From Pseudosulfitobacter sp. DSM 107133 (lineage in GTDB: Bacteria > Pseudomonadota > Alphaproteobacteria > Rhodobacterales > Rhodobacteraceae), in the NCBI RefSeq assembly GCF_022788695.1, contig NZ_CP085154.1, positions 1,302,001-1,366,000 of the forward strand: 64,000 nt of DNA, in the 5' to 3' direction. Under the pieces are notes generated by a model. The model did not search any database and was not told the DNA's origin. It was given only the letters and a program-made list of their open reading frames with translations. The position numbers and the translations under genes are program-made. How positions within the stretch are numbered: position 1 is the stretch's first letter; every line of letters begins with the position of its first letter. Shown here piece after piece: positions 51,622 through 60,278 of this stretch.

Positions 51622-53070
51622 TTATTGGGCCGCGATGGGTTCATAGATGGACGAAGGCAGGTCATAGCCCCACATCCGGAAACGCTCGGCATAGTGCGAC
51701 CGCACGCCTGTTGCGGTGAAATGGCCGATGATCTTGTTTTCGGGTGTCAGGCCGACGCGCTGGTAGCGGAATATTTCCTGCATCGAGATGACATCGCCTT
51801 CCATGCCGGTGATCTCGGTGATCGATGTCATGCGGCGCGAACCGTCTTGCAGACGCGAGGCCTGCACGATCAGGTTTACAGCCGACGAAATCTGGCTGCG
51901 GACGGCTTTCAGCGGCATTTCGATACCCGCCATGGCGATCATGTTTTCCAGACGCGATACGCCGTCCCGTGCACTGTTGGCGTGGATGGTGGTCATGGAC
52001 CCGTCGTGGCCGGTGTTCATGGCCTGCAACATGTCGATAACCTCTTCGCCGCGTGTCTCGCCGACGATGATGCGGTCGGGGCGCATCCGCAGGGCGTTTT
52101 TCAGACAGTCGCGGGGCGAAACCTCGCCTTTGCCTTCCACGTTGGGAGGGCGGCTTTCCATGCGGCCCACATGGGTCTGTTGCAATTGCAATTCCGCGGT
52201 ATCCTCGATGGTCAGGATGCGTTCAGAGTTGTCGATAAACGAAGACAGGGCGTTGAGCGTGGTGGTTTTACCCGACCCCGTACCGCCCGAAACGATGATG
52301 TTCAGACGGGTCGCCACAGCGGCCTGAAGATAGGCGGCCATTTCTTCGGTGAAGGCGCCGAAATCAACCAGATCGTCGATGCCCAGCTTGTCCTTTTTGA
52401 ATTTACGGATCGACACCAGTGAGCCATCGACCGCAATGGGCGGCACCATGGCGTTGAACCGCGAACCGTCTTTCAGACGGGCGTCAACGTAGGGGTTGCT
52501 TTCGTCCACGCGCCGGCCCACCGCCGACACGATCTTGTCGATGATGCGCAACAGGTGGCGTTCGTCCTTGAACGTCACGTCGGTCAATTCCAGCTTGCCG
52601 TCACGCTCGACGAAAATCTGTTGCGGGCCGTTCACCAGAATATCGTTGACGCTGTCGTCTTTCAGGAGCGTTTCCAGCGGGCCAAGACCCTTCACCTCGT
52701 CATAGAGTTCCTGGTTGAGAGTCTGGCGTTCCTCGCGGTTCAGAACGATGCTGCGTTCTTGCAGGAATTCGACCGCGATGGCGCTGATTTCGGTACGCAG
52801 GTCCTGTTCGCTGGCCGTGTCCAGGGCTGCAAGGTTCAGGTTGTCCAGCAGGGCGCGGTGCAGATCAAGCTTGATCTCGCCCATGCGTTCCTTGCGCTTG
52901 CGCTCTTTCTCGACCGGAGCAACCTGCGCTGCCACCATGTTCGAGCGGCGCGACACACGCTTTGGGTCAGCCTTGATCGCTGTTTTGGGCATCTCGGTGA
53001 CCTTGGCAACCGGCGCGGTCTTGGCGGCGGCAGGTGTGATCGTTGCGGGCTTCTTGTATTTGGAAAACAT
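51622..53070 (-). CDS. cpaF: Tad pilus assembly ATPase CpaF/TadA
   Basis: The 482-residue secretion ATPase of the PulE/VirB11 type. Walker A SGGTGSGKTT is at 261-270, the Asp box and Walker B lie in RPDRIIVGETRGEEV, and the His box in MTTIHANSARDGVSRLENM. A basic N-terminal arm precedes the N-terminal domain. It powers Flp pilus extension and retraction at the TadBC platform. Confidence 0.95.
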   Translation of the reverse strand: MFSKYKKPATITPAAAKTAPVAKVTEMPKTAIKADPKRVSRRSNMVAAQVAPVEKERKRKERMGEIKLDLHRALLDNLNLAALDTASEQDLRTEISAIAVEFLQERSIVLNREERQTLNQELYDEVKGLGPLETLLKDDSVNDILVNGPQQIFVERDGKLELTDVTFKDERHLLRIIDKIVSAVGRRVDESNPYVDARLKDGSRFNAMVPPIAVDGSLVSIRKFKKDKLGIDDLVDFGAFTEEMAAYLQAAVATRLNIIVSGGTGSGKTTTLNALSSFIDNSERILTIEDTAELQLQQTHVGRMESRPPNVEGKGEVSPRDCLKNALRMRPDRIIVGETRGEEVIDMLQAMNTGHDGSMTTIHANSARDGVSRLENMIAMAGIEMPLKAVRSQISSAVNLIVQASRLQDGSRRMTSITEITGMEGDVISMQEIFRYQRVGLTPENKIIGHFTATGVRSHYAERFRMWGYDLPSSIYEPIAAQ

Positions 53071-53090
53071 GGGCTTCCCCCGGTTCCTGC

Positions 53091-54332
53091 TCAGGCCTGT
53101 TTGGCCTCATCAGATTTTGTTTCATGAATAGACGCTGCCAATTTGGCGATTTCACGGCGCAGCGGATTTTTTGGGGCGGATGTGGCAAGCGGCAGACCGT
53201 GGTCCGCGCCTTGTGTGATCTGTTTTCCGCCCTCGGGCAGCGACACTTCAATCGCCACCTCAAGGCTTTCTGCCATGCGTTTGACACGGCCCTTGCCGCT
53301 GAGATCGGTGAATTTCGGCGCGCGGTTCAGCACATAGCGCAGCTTTTCAATCGGCAGCTCTTCCGATTGCAGGGCGCGTTTGAACCGCAGGGTGTTTTGT
53401 GCCGACCGCATGTCCAGCTCGATTGTGGCGAAATAGACATGGGCCGCCTGCAATACGGTTTCGGTCCATTGCACCAGTGTCGACGGCATATCGACCACGA
53501 CATAGTCAAAGTGGCTGCGCGCCATTTCGATCACGCGGCTGATGTCATCCGGGCTGACCAGATCCAGCGGCAACATGTCCGATGGGGCGGTCAGAACGTG
53601 CAGTTTGTCGTTATAGGTCAACAAGGACTGACCAAAAGTTTCGTCATCCATATGTTCGGTGTCCGACATCATCTCGTAGACCGCCTCGCGGCGGGCCAGA
53701 TCCAGAAAGGTCGAGACGGATCCGAATTGCAGATCCAGATCCAGCAGACAGACCTTGGGCGGGGTTTCTCCCTTTTTGCCCAGTATCGCCAGTTCCCATG
53801 CCAGATTGGTGGCCAGGGTTGTCGCACCGGTGCCGCCGGCAAGGCCGTGAACCACGATCACCGCGCCTTCCTTGCTGGTTCCGGCGCGCAGGGCCGGGGC
53901 CGCGGCTTCGATCTTTTCGGGTTCAGCGGGTTTTTGAATGCGTTCGATGGCGTTATTCAATTCGCCCTCGGGCAGCGGATAGGGGACAAATTCATCAGCG
54001 CCCTGTCGCAACAACGAATGCAGCGATGCGGGGGTCATATCCTCGGCGATCAAAATCACCTTGATATCGCGCGCCTTGGCCTGCGTGATGATTTCGGTCA
54101 TCAGCACGAGGTTTTCCTCGTCCTCCTGATCCATCGCAAGCGCGATAAACTCCAGAGCCTCGGCTTCGGGCTGCCCGAAAAACGCCAGCGCCTCGACAAA
54201 GCCCAGATCTCCCCAGGCTTCGCCCAAAGCGGTTTCCATGTCTTCGATCAACAGATCGAAATTCTGGACGTCCCGGCTGACTGTGCAGGCGACGATTGGG
54301 GCCGTTTCTGGTTGTGGCATGACGCTGCTCAT
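53091..54332 (-). CDS. cpaE: Tad pilus localisation protein CpaE/TadZ
   Basis: A 413-residue protein with an N-terminal receiver-like domain (about 40-140, FVEALAFFGQPEAEALEF … KVILIAEDMTPASL) and a C-terminal MinD/ParA-like domain. The P-loop reads VHGLAGGTGATTLATNL, lacking the signature lysine of Walker A (KGGVGKTT), as in other TadZ proteins; DYVVVDMPSTLVQW is the Walker B part. TadZ places the pilus machine at the pole. It starts about 200 bases after the OmpA gene, so it may have its own promoter. Confidence 0.9.
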   Translation of the reverse strand: MSSVMPQPETAPIVACTVSRDVQNFDLLIEDMETALGEAWGDLGFVEALAFFGQPEAEALEFIALAMDQEDEENLVLMTEIITQAKARDIKVILIAEDMTPASLHSLLRQGADEFVPYPLPEGELNNAIERIQKPAEPEKIEAAAPALRAGTSKEGAVIVVHGLAGGTGATTLATNLAWELAILGKKGETPPKVCLLDLDLQFGSVSTFLDLARREAVYEMMSDTEHMDDETFGQSLLTYNDKLHVLTAPSDMLPLDLVSPDDISRVIEMARSHFDYVVVDMPSTLVQWTETVLQAAHVYFATIELDMRSAQNTLRFKRALQSEELPIEKLRYVLNRAPKFTDLSGKGRVKRMAESLEVAIEVSLPEGGKQITQGADHGLPLATSAPKNPLRREIAKLAASIHETKSDEAKQA

Positions 54333-54537
54333 TACCTATTTATCCTCTTTTCAAAGGGTTGGAAGGTAGATCAGCGGCGTTGCCTTTTGCCTGATTCTAT
54401 CCCACCGTCACTGGGTCTGGCGCGATGCTCCAAACACAGTTATCCCATAGAGGGTAAATTCGCAGCTAATCTGGGCAGGAATGGGGCCAAAAAGGCCCAA
54501 TTGTTAGGAATCTCGGAACGATAAGCCAGCCGGTTGC

Positions 54538-55197
54538 TTATTGTTCATCCCCAGCCGTGGTGGCACCGGTCAACTGGCTGACGGGGACGGCAGACGAGAT
54601 ATACTCTCGATAGATGACTTCCGCATATTTGCCGTCCAGCAATTGCGGATCGCGGGTAACAAAGCCCGACACCTCCGTAACCGTACGACGGTTGCGGCGC
54701 TCGCGGCCCTGGGTCACGATCAGCGGCTGTGTTTCGCCAAAGGAAACGACAGCTTCGAGGCGCGAACGGGAAATGCCCATCGAGGTCAGGAATCTGACGA
54801 CGGCATTGGCACGCGACAGGCCCAGACGGCGGTTATAGGCCGTCGATCCCACTGCATCGGTGTGACCGTAGACGCGGAACCGGATTTCGGGGAATTGACG
54901 AATCCAGTTGGCCTGTTGACGCAAAACAGCCTGTGCGTCGGCATCAAGCTGGGCGCTGTTGAACGCGAAGGTCACTGTCGAGGTGACTTCGGAAGCAAAA
55001 CGGTTGGCCAGATTGACGGTGTACTGGCGTTCGCCATTCATCATCGCAATGTTGTTGTTGGTGGCTTCACCAAAGTTGCCATTGTCCACGGTTGAACCGG
55101 CTTCGCGGTAAAACTGGGTGTACACCGGATCGCTTGATGTTGTGCAAGCGGCGAGGGCGGCCAAGAGAGCCAGAGATGAAACGAATTGTTTTTTCAT
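54538..55197 (-). CDS. OmpA-family lipoprotein of the tad locus
   Basis: A 219-residue lipoprotein with the signal MKKQFVSSLALLAALAAC. The OmpA domain has TFAFNSAQLDADAQAVLRQQANWIRQFPEIRFRVYGHTDAVGSTAYNRRLGLSRANAVVRFL, the peptidoglycan-binding signature. The start at 55197 gives the clean signal; 55215 is an in-frame alternative. It lies between cpaC and cpaE and probably anchors the secretin to peptidoglycan. Region 54333-54537 downstream holds a short hairpin (54482-54500, GGGCC/GGCCC) and no gene. Confidence 0.85.
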   Translation of the reverse strand: MKKQFVSSLALLAALAACTTSSDPVYTQFYREAGSTVDNGNFGEATNNNIAMMNGERQYTVNLANRFASEVTSTVTFAFNSAQLDADAQAVLRQQANWIRQFPEIRFRVYGHTDAVGSTAYNRRLGLSRANAVVRFLTSMGISRSRLEAVVSFGETQPLIVTQGRERRNRRTVTEVSGFVTRDPQLLDGKYAEVIYREYISSAVPVSQLTGATTAGDEQ

Positions 55198-55219
55198 GAT
55201 TTTCTGGCCCCGCATCGCC

Positions 55220-56653
55220 TTAATCCATCACATAGCCATAAGAGCCGCTGAAATCCTGTTTCGCGACTTCGCCCGCAGCGCCCTTTTTGGGCGCGCGCGT
55301 TCCGCTGGCCACGCGGCCATGCAGGAACAGGTCTTTTTCGGTCGGCGCAAGAACCCTGTCCGTGGGCAGGGCCAGTGCTTCGCCACGCGTCGGTGACACC
55401 AGATGGGCGGTGATGATAATCACCAGCTCGGTCTGGTTGCGCTGATACGAGGCCGAGCGGAACAAGGCGCCCAGTACCGGCACGTCGCCCAGCCAGGGCA
55501 GTTGTGAATTGTTGTCGGTGAAATCGTCCTGCAAAAGGCCTGCAATCGCAAAGCTTTCGCCATCGCGCATCTCGACGGTGGTTGAAGTTTCGCGGCGGGT
55601 AAAGGCGTCGATTTCAAAGCCGTTCACCGAGAACCCGTTGGTGGGGTCAATCGCGGACACGGCGGCTTGCAGTTCAAGGTTGATCAGATCTTTGTCCACC
55701 ACACGGGGGGTAAAGTTCAATTCGATGCCAAAGGGTTTGTACTGTACCGAAATCACGCCGTCGCGCTGGTTGACAGGAACGGGATATTCACCACCGGCCA
55801 AAAAGCGCGCCTCTTGCCCGGAAAGGGCAACAAGGTTCGGTTCGGCCAAAGTGCGCACGACGCCTTTTGTTTCAAGCGCTTCAAGCAACAGGCCCACCTG
55901 GGTTGAACCGGCGTTGAACCCAAACAGAATGGCCCCGGCATTCGAGTTGGAGGCCGGGATGTTGCCGGTCAATGAACTGGTCACGCCACCCGAGGTATTG
56001 ACAGTGCCGGTGCCGCCGCTCAGCCCCAGATCGCCGCCCAGAGCCGAACCGTTCAGCGCCAGCGAAGAGCTGAGAGATTTGGAAACCGACCGCTGCATCT
56101 CGGCAAAGCGGACTTTCAACATGACCTGCTGTACGCCGCCGACGCTCATCAGGTTGGAAACGCGGTCGGGGGCGTATCGTGTCGCCAGATCCAGCGCCCG
56201 TTGCAGCCGTTGGGCCGATGAAACGGTGCCCGACAGCACGATGCCGTCATTGGCGGTGCGGACTTCGATCTTTTCGCCGGGCAGGATCTGGCGCAGACGT
56301 TCCTTGAATTCCGAAATGTCTGCGGCCACGCGCACGTCGACGTTTGTAATCAACTGGCCCGAAGCGTCCAGCAGCGTCAGCGTGGTCAGGCCGAGAGATT
56401 TGCCCAGAACGTAAATGGTGCGGTCTGACAGGGACGAAATGTCTGCAATGGCGGGGTTGGCAATGCTGAGCTCCGAGAAGGGGATATCGCTTTCGACAAC
56501 CACCGCGCGGTTCATTGGCACGTTCAGCGTGCTGGCTGTGCCCTTTTTGACCACGCGCAATGTATCGGCCTGTGCAGGCTGTGTCACCGCCAACGGTGCA
56601 GCCGTCAACGAAAGGCCAACAAGGGCCGCTTTGATAAATCTATTCAATGTCAT
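55220..56653 (-). CDS. cpaC: Tad pilus secretin CpaC/RcpA
   Basis: A 477-residue outer-membrane secretin. It has a signal peptide (MTLNRFIKAALVGLSLTAAPLAVTQPAQA), a pilot/BON-like N-terminal domain (SELSIANPAIADISSLSDRTIYVLGKSLGLTTLTLLD) and a secretin core (VQQVMLKVRFAEMQRS … ETSTTVEMRDGESFAIAGLLQDDFTDN). It forms the outer-membrane pore for the Flp pilus. About 200 bases upstream separate it from cpaB, with a palindrome at 56724-56739. Confidence 0.93.
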   Translation of the reverse strand: MTLNRFIKAALVGLSLTAAPLAVTQPAQADTLRVVKKGTASTLNVPMNRAVVVESDIPFSELSIANPAIADISSLSDRTIYVLGKSLGLTTLTLLDASGQLITNVDVRVAADISEFKERLRQILPGEKIEVRTANDGIVLSGTVSSAQRLQRALDLATRYAPDRVSNLMSVGGVQQVMLKVRFAEMQRSVSKSLSSSLALNGSALGGDLGLSGGTGTVNTSGGVTSSLTGNIPASNSNAGAILFGFNAGSTQVGLLLEALETKGVVRTLAEPNLVALSGQEARFLAGGEYPVPVNQRDGVISVQYKPFGIELNFTPRVVDKDLINLELQAAVSAIDPTNGFSVNGFEIDAFTRRETSTTVEMRDGESFAIAGLLQDDFTDNNSQLPWLGDVPVLGALFRSASYQRNQTELVIIITAHLVSPTRGEALALPTDRVLAPTEKDLFLHGRVASGTRAPKKGAAGEVAKQDFSGSYGYVMD

Positions 56654-56723
56654 TGTGACCTGCCCTTTTGATCACGCCTGGTTAGGGTCTTGGTGCCCTT
56701 AATTTTATGAACCATGCGCCAGT

Positions 56724-56739
56724 TTGCATTTTTATGCAA
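56724..56739. promoter_or_regulatory. Palindrome upstream of cpaC
   Basis: TTGCAT-TTTT-ATGCAA, a perfect 6+6 inverted repeat about 70 bases before the cpaC start in an AT-rich stretch. A possible operator or promoter element; no known motif is claimed. Confidence 0.45.
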
Positions 56740-56799
56740 GAATCAACGACTTCGCGCCCTTGCTTTATGTGGACAAAGGGCAACAGAGCCAGAATCGGC

Positions 56800-56824
56800 A
56801 AGGCCGCCTAAATCGGGCGGCCTT
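56800..56824 (-). other. Hairpin after cpaB
   Basis: AAGGCCGCC (56800-56808) pairs with GGCGGCCTT (56816-56824), starting about 30 bases after the cpaB stop on the minus strand. No T-run follows, so it may be a weak terminator between cpaB and cpaC. Confidence 0.5.
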
Positions 56825-56856
56825 GGGTAAGTATATGGAAACGTGCGTCTTTGACC

Positions 56857-57714
56857 CTAGTTGGTGCAGGGGATCGGAATCTCGACAACCTCGGCGCCGC
56901 GCCGTGTGCGGATGGTGCAGACTTCCTTGGCCTTCACTTCGGCGGCGACTTCTTCGGCTGCGATGCCCAGCAAGGTACGTTGGTCGATCTCGATTGCGCC
57001 GGCGACGGTGTCGTCGTTGGTGCCCACAAGTGCCAGTGCCAAACGGCCCGTTGTTTGCGCCTGGGCAAGAGCGGCAACCTGCTCGGGTTTGACTGCAACC
57101 GTCACCGTGCGGGCGATTACGGCACCGCTCAGATCACCGGCCGCGGATTGGTCGATGGCGATCAGTTTTACACCGGCTTCGATCAATTTGGTGACTTCAC
57201 CGGATGTCGATGCCAACTGGCGACCCACCTGACCTGTCCAGTATACGTCAACCCGATCGCCAGGCCGCAAGAAGCCCGACACGCCGCTGGCCACGTCGAC
57301 CTTGATGGCAAAGGCGCGCATACCGCGTTCCAGCCGCGAGGTCAGCCCCGCTTCTTCGCCCGGTTCGGTGACTTTGACGGCCAGGATCGCTTCGTCTTTC
57401 TCCATGGCGCGCAGAACCACGCGCTCTTTGGGTTTGCCTTCGGGCCACAAGGCGGTGTCGCCGGCAAAGGCGCCCTCGGGGATCGCATTTTCGGGCCAGC
57501 TGACCAAACGCACGTCATCGGCGCTGAACGGTTCGCCGTATTTCAGCGCGCGGTTTGCAACATAGACCTCGACCGTGGGCACGACCTTGGCGCGCGCCGC
57601 GCGTTCCCGGGCCAGTTCGTTCTGATAGGCTCCGATGTAGTTTTTCGCCATATAGACGGCGCCGCCCGCAAGGGCGATGCCAATGATCAGGACCAGTCCA
57701 AATACAGCACGCAT
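56857..57714 (-). CDS. cpaB: Flp pilus assembly protein CpaB/RcpC
   Basis: A 285-residue periplasmic protein with an N-terminal hydrophobic helix (MRAVFGLVLIIGIALAGGAVYMAKNY) followed by a SAF-type domain (VEVYVANRALKYGEPFSADDVRLVSWPENAIPEGAF) and the RCPC domain (FLRPGDRVDVYWTG … RTVTVAVKPEQVAALAQAQTTGRLALAL). It acts with the secretin. A GAGGAATTCAC site precedes the ATG. First of the assembly genes after the two pilins; 57715-57931 between them shows no gene. Confidence 0.92.
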   Translation of the reverse strand: MRAVFGLVLIIGIALAGGAVYMAKNYIGAYQNELARERAARAKVVPTVEVYVANRALKYGEPFSADDVRLVSWPENAIPEGAFAGDTALWPEGKPKERVVLRAMEKDEAILAVKVTEPGEEAGLTSRLERGMRAFAIKVDVASGVSGFLRPGDRVDVYWTGQVGRQLASTSGEVTKLIEAGVKLIAIDQSAAGDLSGAVIARTVTVAVKPEQVAALAQAQTTGRLALALVGTNDDTVAGAIEIDQRTLLGIAAEEVAAEVKAKEVCTIRTRRGAEVVEIPIPCTN

Positions 57715-57931
57715 GTGAATTCCTCTTGCTTGATGTGGGGCGACCCGGCTTTGGGCGCGTCAGGTTGATTGGCGTTCGTGATATCGCAACAATGTGGCGA
57801 AAACGGGGGCAATGGATGCCTTGCTCGTGACAATTTGAATCAGCTGGCGGGGCACACGCAAACGCCGCATCCGGTGAAGGGCGCGGCGTAGGGTCGAATT
57901 GACGCCCGAAGGCAGACAATAAGAAGTTTGC

Positions 57932-58111
57932 TTAGAATTCATAGTTGGTCAGGAAGCCTTCGACACCTGCCGAGGTGCCAACGGCTCCGGTTTTCAACGC
58001 TAAAATCAAAGCGACGGCCAAGCCAACGATCGCTGCTGTCAAGACGACCCAGTCTACCGTTACGGCACCGTTCTCGTCGGAACGGATTTTGTTAATCATC
58101 TTGCGCATCAT
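57932..58111 (-). CDS. flp: Flp family type IVb pilin, second copy
   Basis: A 59-residue gene. The product reads MMRKMINKIRSDENGAVTVDWVVLTAAIVGL and ends in NYEF. The leader ends in G before AVTVDWVV, the CpaA processing site, and the hydrophobic segment follows. AAGG lies just before the ATG at 58111 (58108 is an alternative). It resembles the pilin at 58224 in the leader but differs after residue 35. It is separated from that gene by a strong terminator and may have lower or separate expression. Confidence 0.85.
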   Translation of the reverse strand: MMRKMINKIRSDENGAVTVDWVVLTAAIVGLAVALILALKTGAVGTSAGVEGFLTNYEF

Positions 58112-58156
58112 ATCTGCCTTTTACTCTGAAACCCGAACCATTCCCTGCCGGGAGTG

Positions 58157-58191
58157 AAAAAGGGCCGCGTCCTGCTTGCAGGACGCGGCCC
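58157..58191 (-). terminator. Strong terminator between the two flp genes
   Basis: GGGCCGCGTCCTGC (58162-58175) pairs perfectly over 14 bases with GCAGGACGCGGCCC (58178-58191) with only TT between, and TTTTTC follows on the minus strand. It lies directly after the first pilin gene. Confidence 0.88.
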
Positions 58192-58223
58192 CCGCATCTT
58201 ATGACCTAAACGATCAGGTCAGC

Positions 58224-58415
58224 TTATTCGCCGCCACCGCTGGGGTCTTGGTCGCTCAGGAATGTCGATGTGCTTGCGGTCAGGGCTGTCGAACCGGTTT
58301 CGATCGAAGTGTATGCGGCGCCGGCCAGGGCAACAACGGCTGCGGTCAGCACAACCCAGTCAACAGTCACAGCACCATCTTCGTTTTTGCGGAAGTTTTT
58401 GAAAAAGTTTGTCAT
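58224..58415 (-). CDS. flp: Flp family type IVb pilin, first copy
   Basis: A 63-residue pilin. Leader MTNFFKNFRKNEDG, then the cleavage site before AVTVDWVVLTAAVVALAGAAY and a short polar tail ending SGGGE. GGAGGG precedes the ATG. It is the first gene of the tad row and probably makes the major pilin, with read-through into the rest limited by the terminator behind it. Confidence 0.9.
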   Translation of the reverse strand: MTNFFKNFRKNEDGAVTVDWVVLTAAVVALAGAAYTSIETGSTALTASTSTFLSDQDPSGGGE

Positions 58416-58782
58416 CGTAGTGTCCCTCCAAAGGATCAGTTTGTTTTATGTTCAACCTTGTCTTGCTGGATGGGCCGCTCTCTCTCATTGGCCCGTGTCC
58501 GACTTGGTATGACCTTATATAGCTGTGTGAATGGGGCATGAATTGGGCGCGAAATTGGAGATATTAAGTTTGGCCGCCGAAATTGGAAACAATGGGCTAA
58601 CACAATGAAATATATCAGTAATTTCACCAGAAAAAGTTTTGCGGGCTGTGGTCTGTGATGTAAATCATACAGAATGTGGCGGTTTGGCCATGTTTGAGGG
58701 GTGAAATTCTGGTTTGGCACCGGATTTTCTGCGAAGATCAGCGCAATAATCAACAATTACGGGCACAAGAGCAGGTGCTGAT
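58416..58782. other. 367-base non-coding region between flp and the transglycosylase
   Basis: It must hold divergent promoters for flp (minus) and the transglycosylase (plus). It is AT-richer than the surroundings. Near flp there is GGGCC (58473-58477) pairing with GGCCC (58491-58495), a possible leader hairpin, and an ACCTTATATAGCTG stretch near 58510. No coding frame, sigma-54 box or clear -35/-10 pair was found. Confidence 0.5.
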
Positions 58783-59589
58783 ATGCGATTTTTTGTGATT
58801 TCCCTGCTGGGGGCCGCGTTATTCTGTGCGCCGGCATGGTCAGAATCACCCGCACCCTTCGCTGATTTCCAGGCAAAGCGGGTAAAACCGCCCAAACCGG
58901 GGGTGAAAAAGAGAATCACAATCCAGATCGACCCGGCGGAAGTGGCGGTTGCAGCTCCCAAACCCTCTGATTCGACCGCTGGCACCGAAAAAGCACCTCA
59001 GGCCGCCAAAGGCGCCTATGGCTGGTTCTGGGACAAGGTCTCTCCCGATCTGGCGCAGGCAGGGCCGGGACGACTGGAAGAAGCCATGGCGGCCATCAGC
59101 ACCGGTGCTGTGGCAGCCCCCCGGTTGCAGCAGATGCAGAGCATTGCGCAGGCGCAGGGCGTCGAGATTTTGAAATCGACCATCGGCACGCGGGTGTCGC
59201 CCGCACTGGTGCTGGCCGTGATGACGGTGGAAAGCGCAGGTAAACCCGATGCGGTCAGCCGTGCAGGGGCGCAGGGGCTGATGCAGCTGATGCCCGACAC
59301 CGCCGCGCGCTTTGGTGTGACCGACAGTCTGGTCGCCGCCGACAACATTCGCGGCGGGGTTCAATATCTGGACTGGCTGATGGGCAAATTCGATCACGAT
59401 CCGATTCTGGTCCTGGCCGGATACAACGCGGGCGAGGGATCGGTGCAGACCCATGCGGGCGTGCCGCCCTTTGCTGAAACCCGCGACTATGTGCCCAAGG
59501 TGCTGGCGGCGTTTCAGGTGGCGCGCGGCCTGTGTCTGACGCCGCCGCAACTGATCAGTGACGGCTGTGTTTTTGCCGCGATGAACTAA
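58783..59589 (+). CDS. Lytic transglycosylase (SLT domain)
   Basis: A 268-residue periplasmic enzyme with a signal peptide (MRFFVISLLGAALFCAPAWS), a linker, and an SLT domain with the catalytic glutamate in AVMTVESAGKPDAVSRAGAQGLMQLMPDTAARFG, then LAGYNAGEGSVQTHAGVPPFAETRDYVPKV. It cuts peptidoglycan glycan strands. The position next to the tad locus suggests help in passing the pilus through the wall, but it is transcribed in the opposite direction. Confidence 0.88.
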   Translation: MRFFVISLLGAALFCAPAWSESPAPFADFQAKRVKPPKPGVKKRITIQIDPAEVAVAAPKPSDSTAGTEKAPQAAKGAYGWFWDKVSPDLAQAGPGRLEEAMAAISTGAVAAPRLQQMQSIAQAQGVEILKSTIGTRVSPALVLAVMTVESAGKPDAVSRAGAQGLMQLMPDTAARFGVTDSLVAADNIRGGVQYLDWLMGKFDHDPILVLAGYNAGEGSVQTHAGVPPFAETRDYVPKVLAAFQVARGLCLTPPQLISDGCVFAAMN

Positions 59590-59607
59590 GACGCCGCAGC
59601 AGAATGC

Positions 59608-59634
59608 AAAAGGGGGCCACGCAGGCCCCCTATA
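59608..59634 (-). terminator. Terminator between the transglycosylase and scoB genes
   Basis: GGGGGCC-ACGCA-GGCCCCC (59612-59630). On the minus strand it is followed by CTTTTGC, so it ends scoAB; it may also stop the convergent transglycosylase transcript. Confidence 0.75.
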
Positions 59635-59654
59635 CTATATTATACAGCGCAGTC

Positions 59655-60278
59655 TCAGACGATGGTGGCTTCGGTCGCCGCGCGCAGCTCTTCCTCGGTG
59701 ACGCCATCGGCGCATTCCACGATTTTCAAGCCACCCTCGACAACATCAAGAACACCCAGATTGGTGATGATGCGATCTACCACGGCTTTGCCGGTCAGCG
59801 GCAGGGTGCAGGATTTCAACACCTTGGACTCCCCGGCCTTGTTCTGGTGATCCATGACCACAACCACGCGGCCCACGCCCGCGACCAGATCCATCGCGCC
59901 GCCCATGCCCTTGACCAGCTTGCCCGGAATCATCCAGTTTGCCAGATCGCCGTTCTCGGCCACTTCCATGGCGCCCAGAATGGCCGCTGCAATCTTGCCG
60001 CCGCGGATCATGCCAAAGCTGGTGGCACTGTCGAAATAGGCGGTGCGCGACAGTTCGGTGATGGTTTGCTTGCCTGCGTTGATCAGATCGGCGTCTTCTT
60101 CACCTTCGAAAGGGAAGGGGCCCATGCCCAGCATCCCGTTTTCCGATTGCAGGGTAATGTCCTTGTCACCGACATAGTTGGCCACCAGCGTCGGAATGCC
60201 GATGCCCAGGTTCACATACATGCCGTCTTCAAGCTCCTGTGCCGCGCGGGCGGCCATCTGGTTACGATCCCAAGGCAT
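59655..60278 (-). CDS. scoB: 3-oxoacid CoA-transferase subunit B
   Basis: The 207-residue small subunit of succinyl-CoA:3-ketoacid (acetoacetate) CoA-transferase. Signature segments are MYVNLGIGIPTLVANYV, the catalytic glutamate in LQSENGMLGMG, and GGAMDLVAGVGRVVVVMDH. Its ATG at 60278 overlaps the scoA stop (TAATG). It activates acetoacetate for use through acetyl-CoA, for example from ketone bodies or PHB. Confidence 0.93.
   Translation of the reverse strand: MPWDRNQMAARAAQELEDGMYVNLGIGIPTLVANYVGDKDITLQSENGMLGMGPFPFEGEEDADLINAGKQTITELSRTAYFDSATSFGMIRGGKIAAAILGAMEVAENGDLANWMIPGKLVKGMGGAMDLVAGVGRVVVVMDHQNKAGESKVLKSCTLPLTGKAVVDRIITNLGVLDVVEGGLKIVECADGVTEEELRAATEATIV

Noticed and set aside
57760..57942. 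A 60-codon frame on the minus strand between the second flp gene and cpaB
   Set aside because: It begins inside flp, has no ribosome site and shows no family; likely leader sequence.
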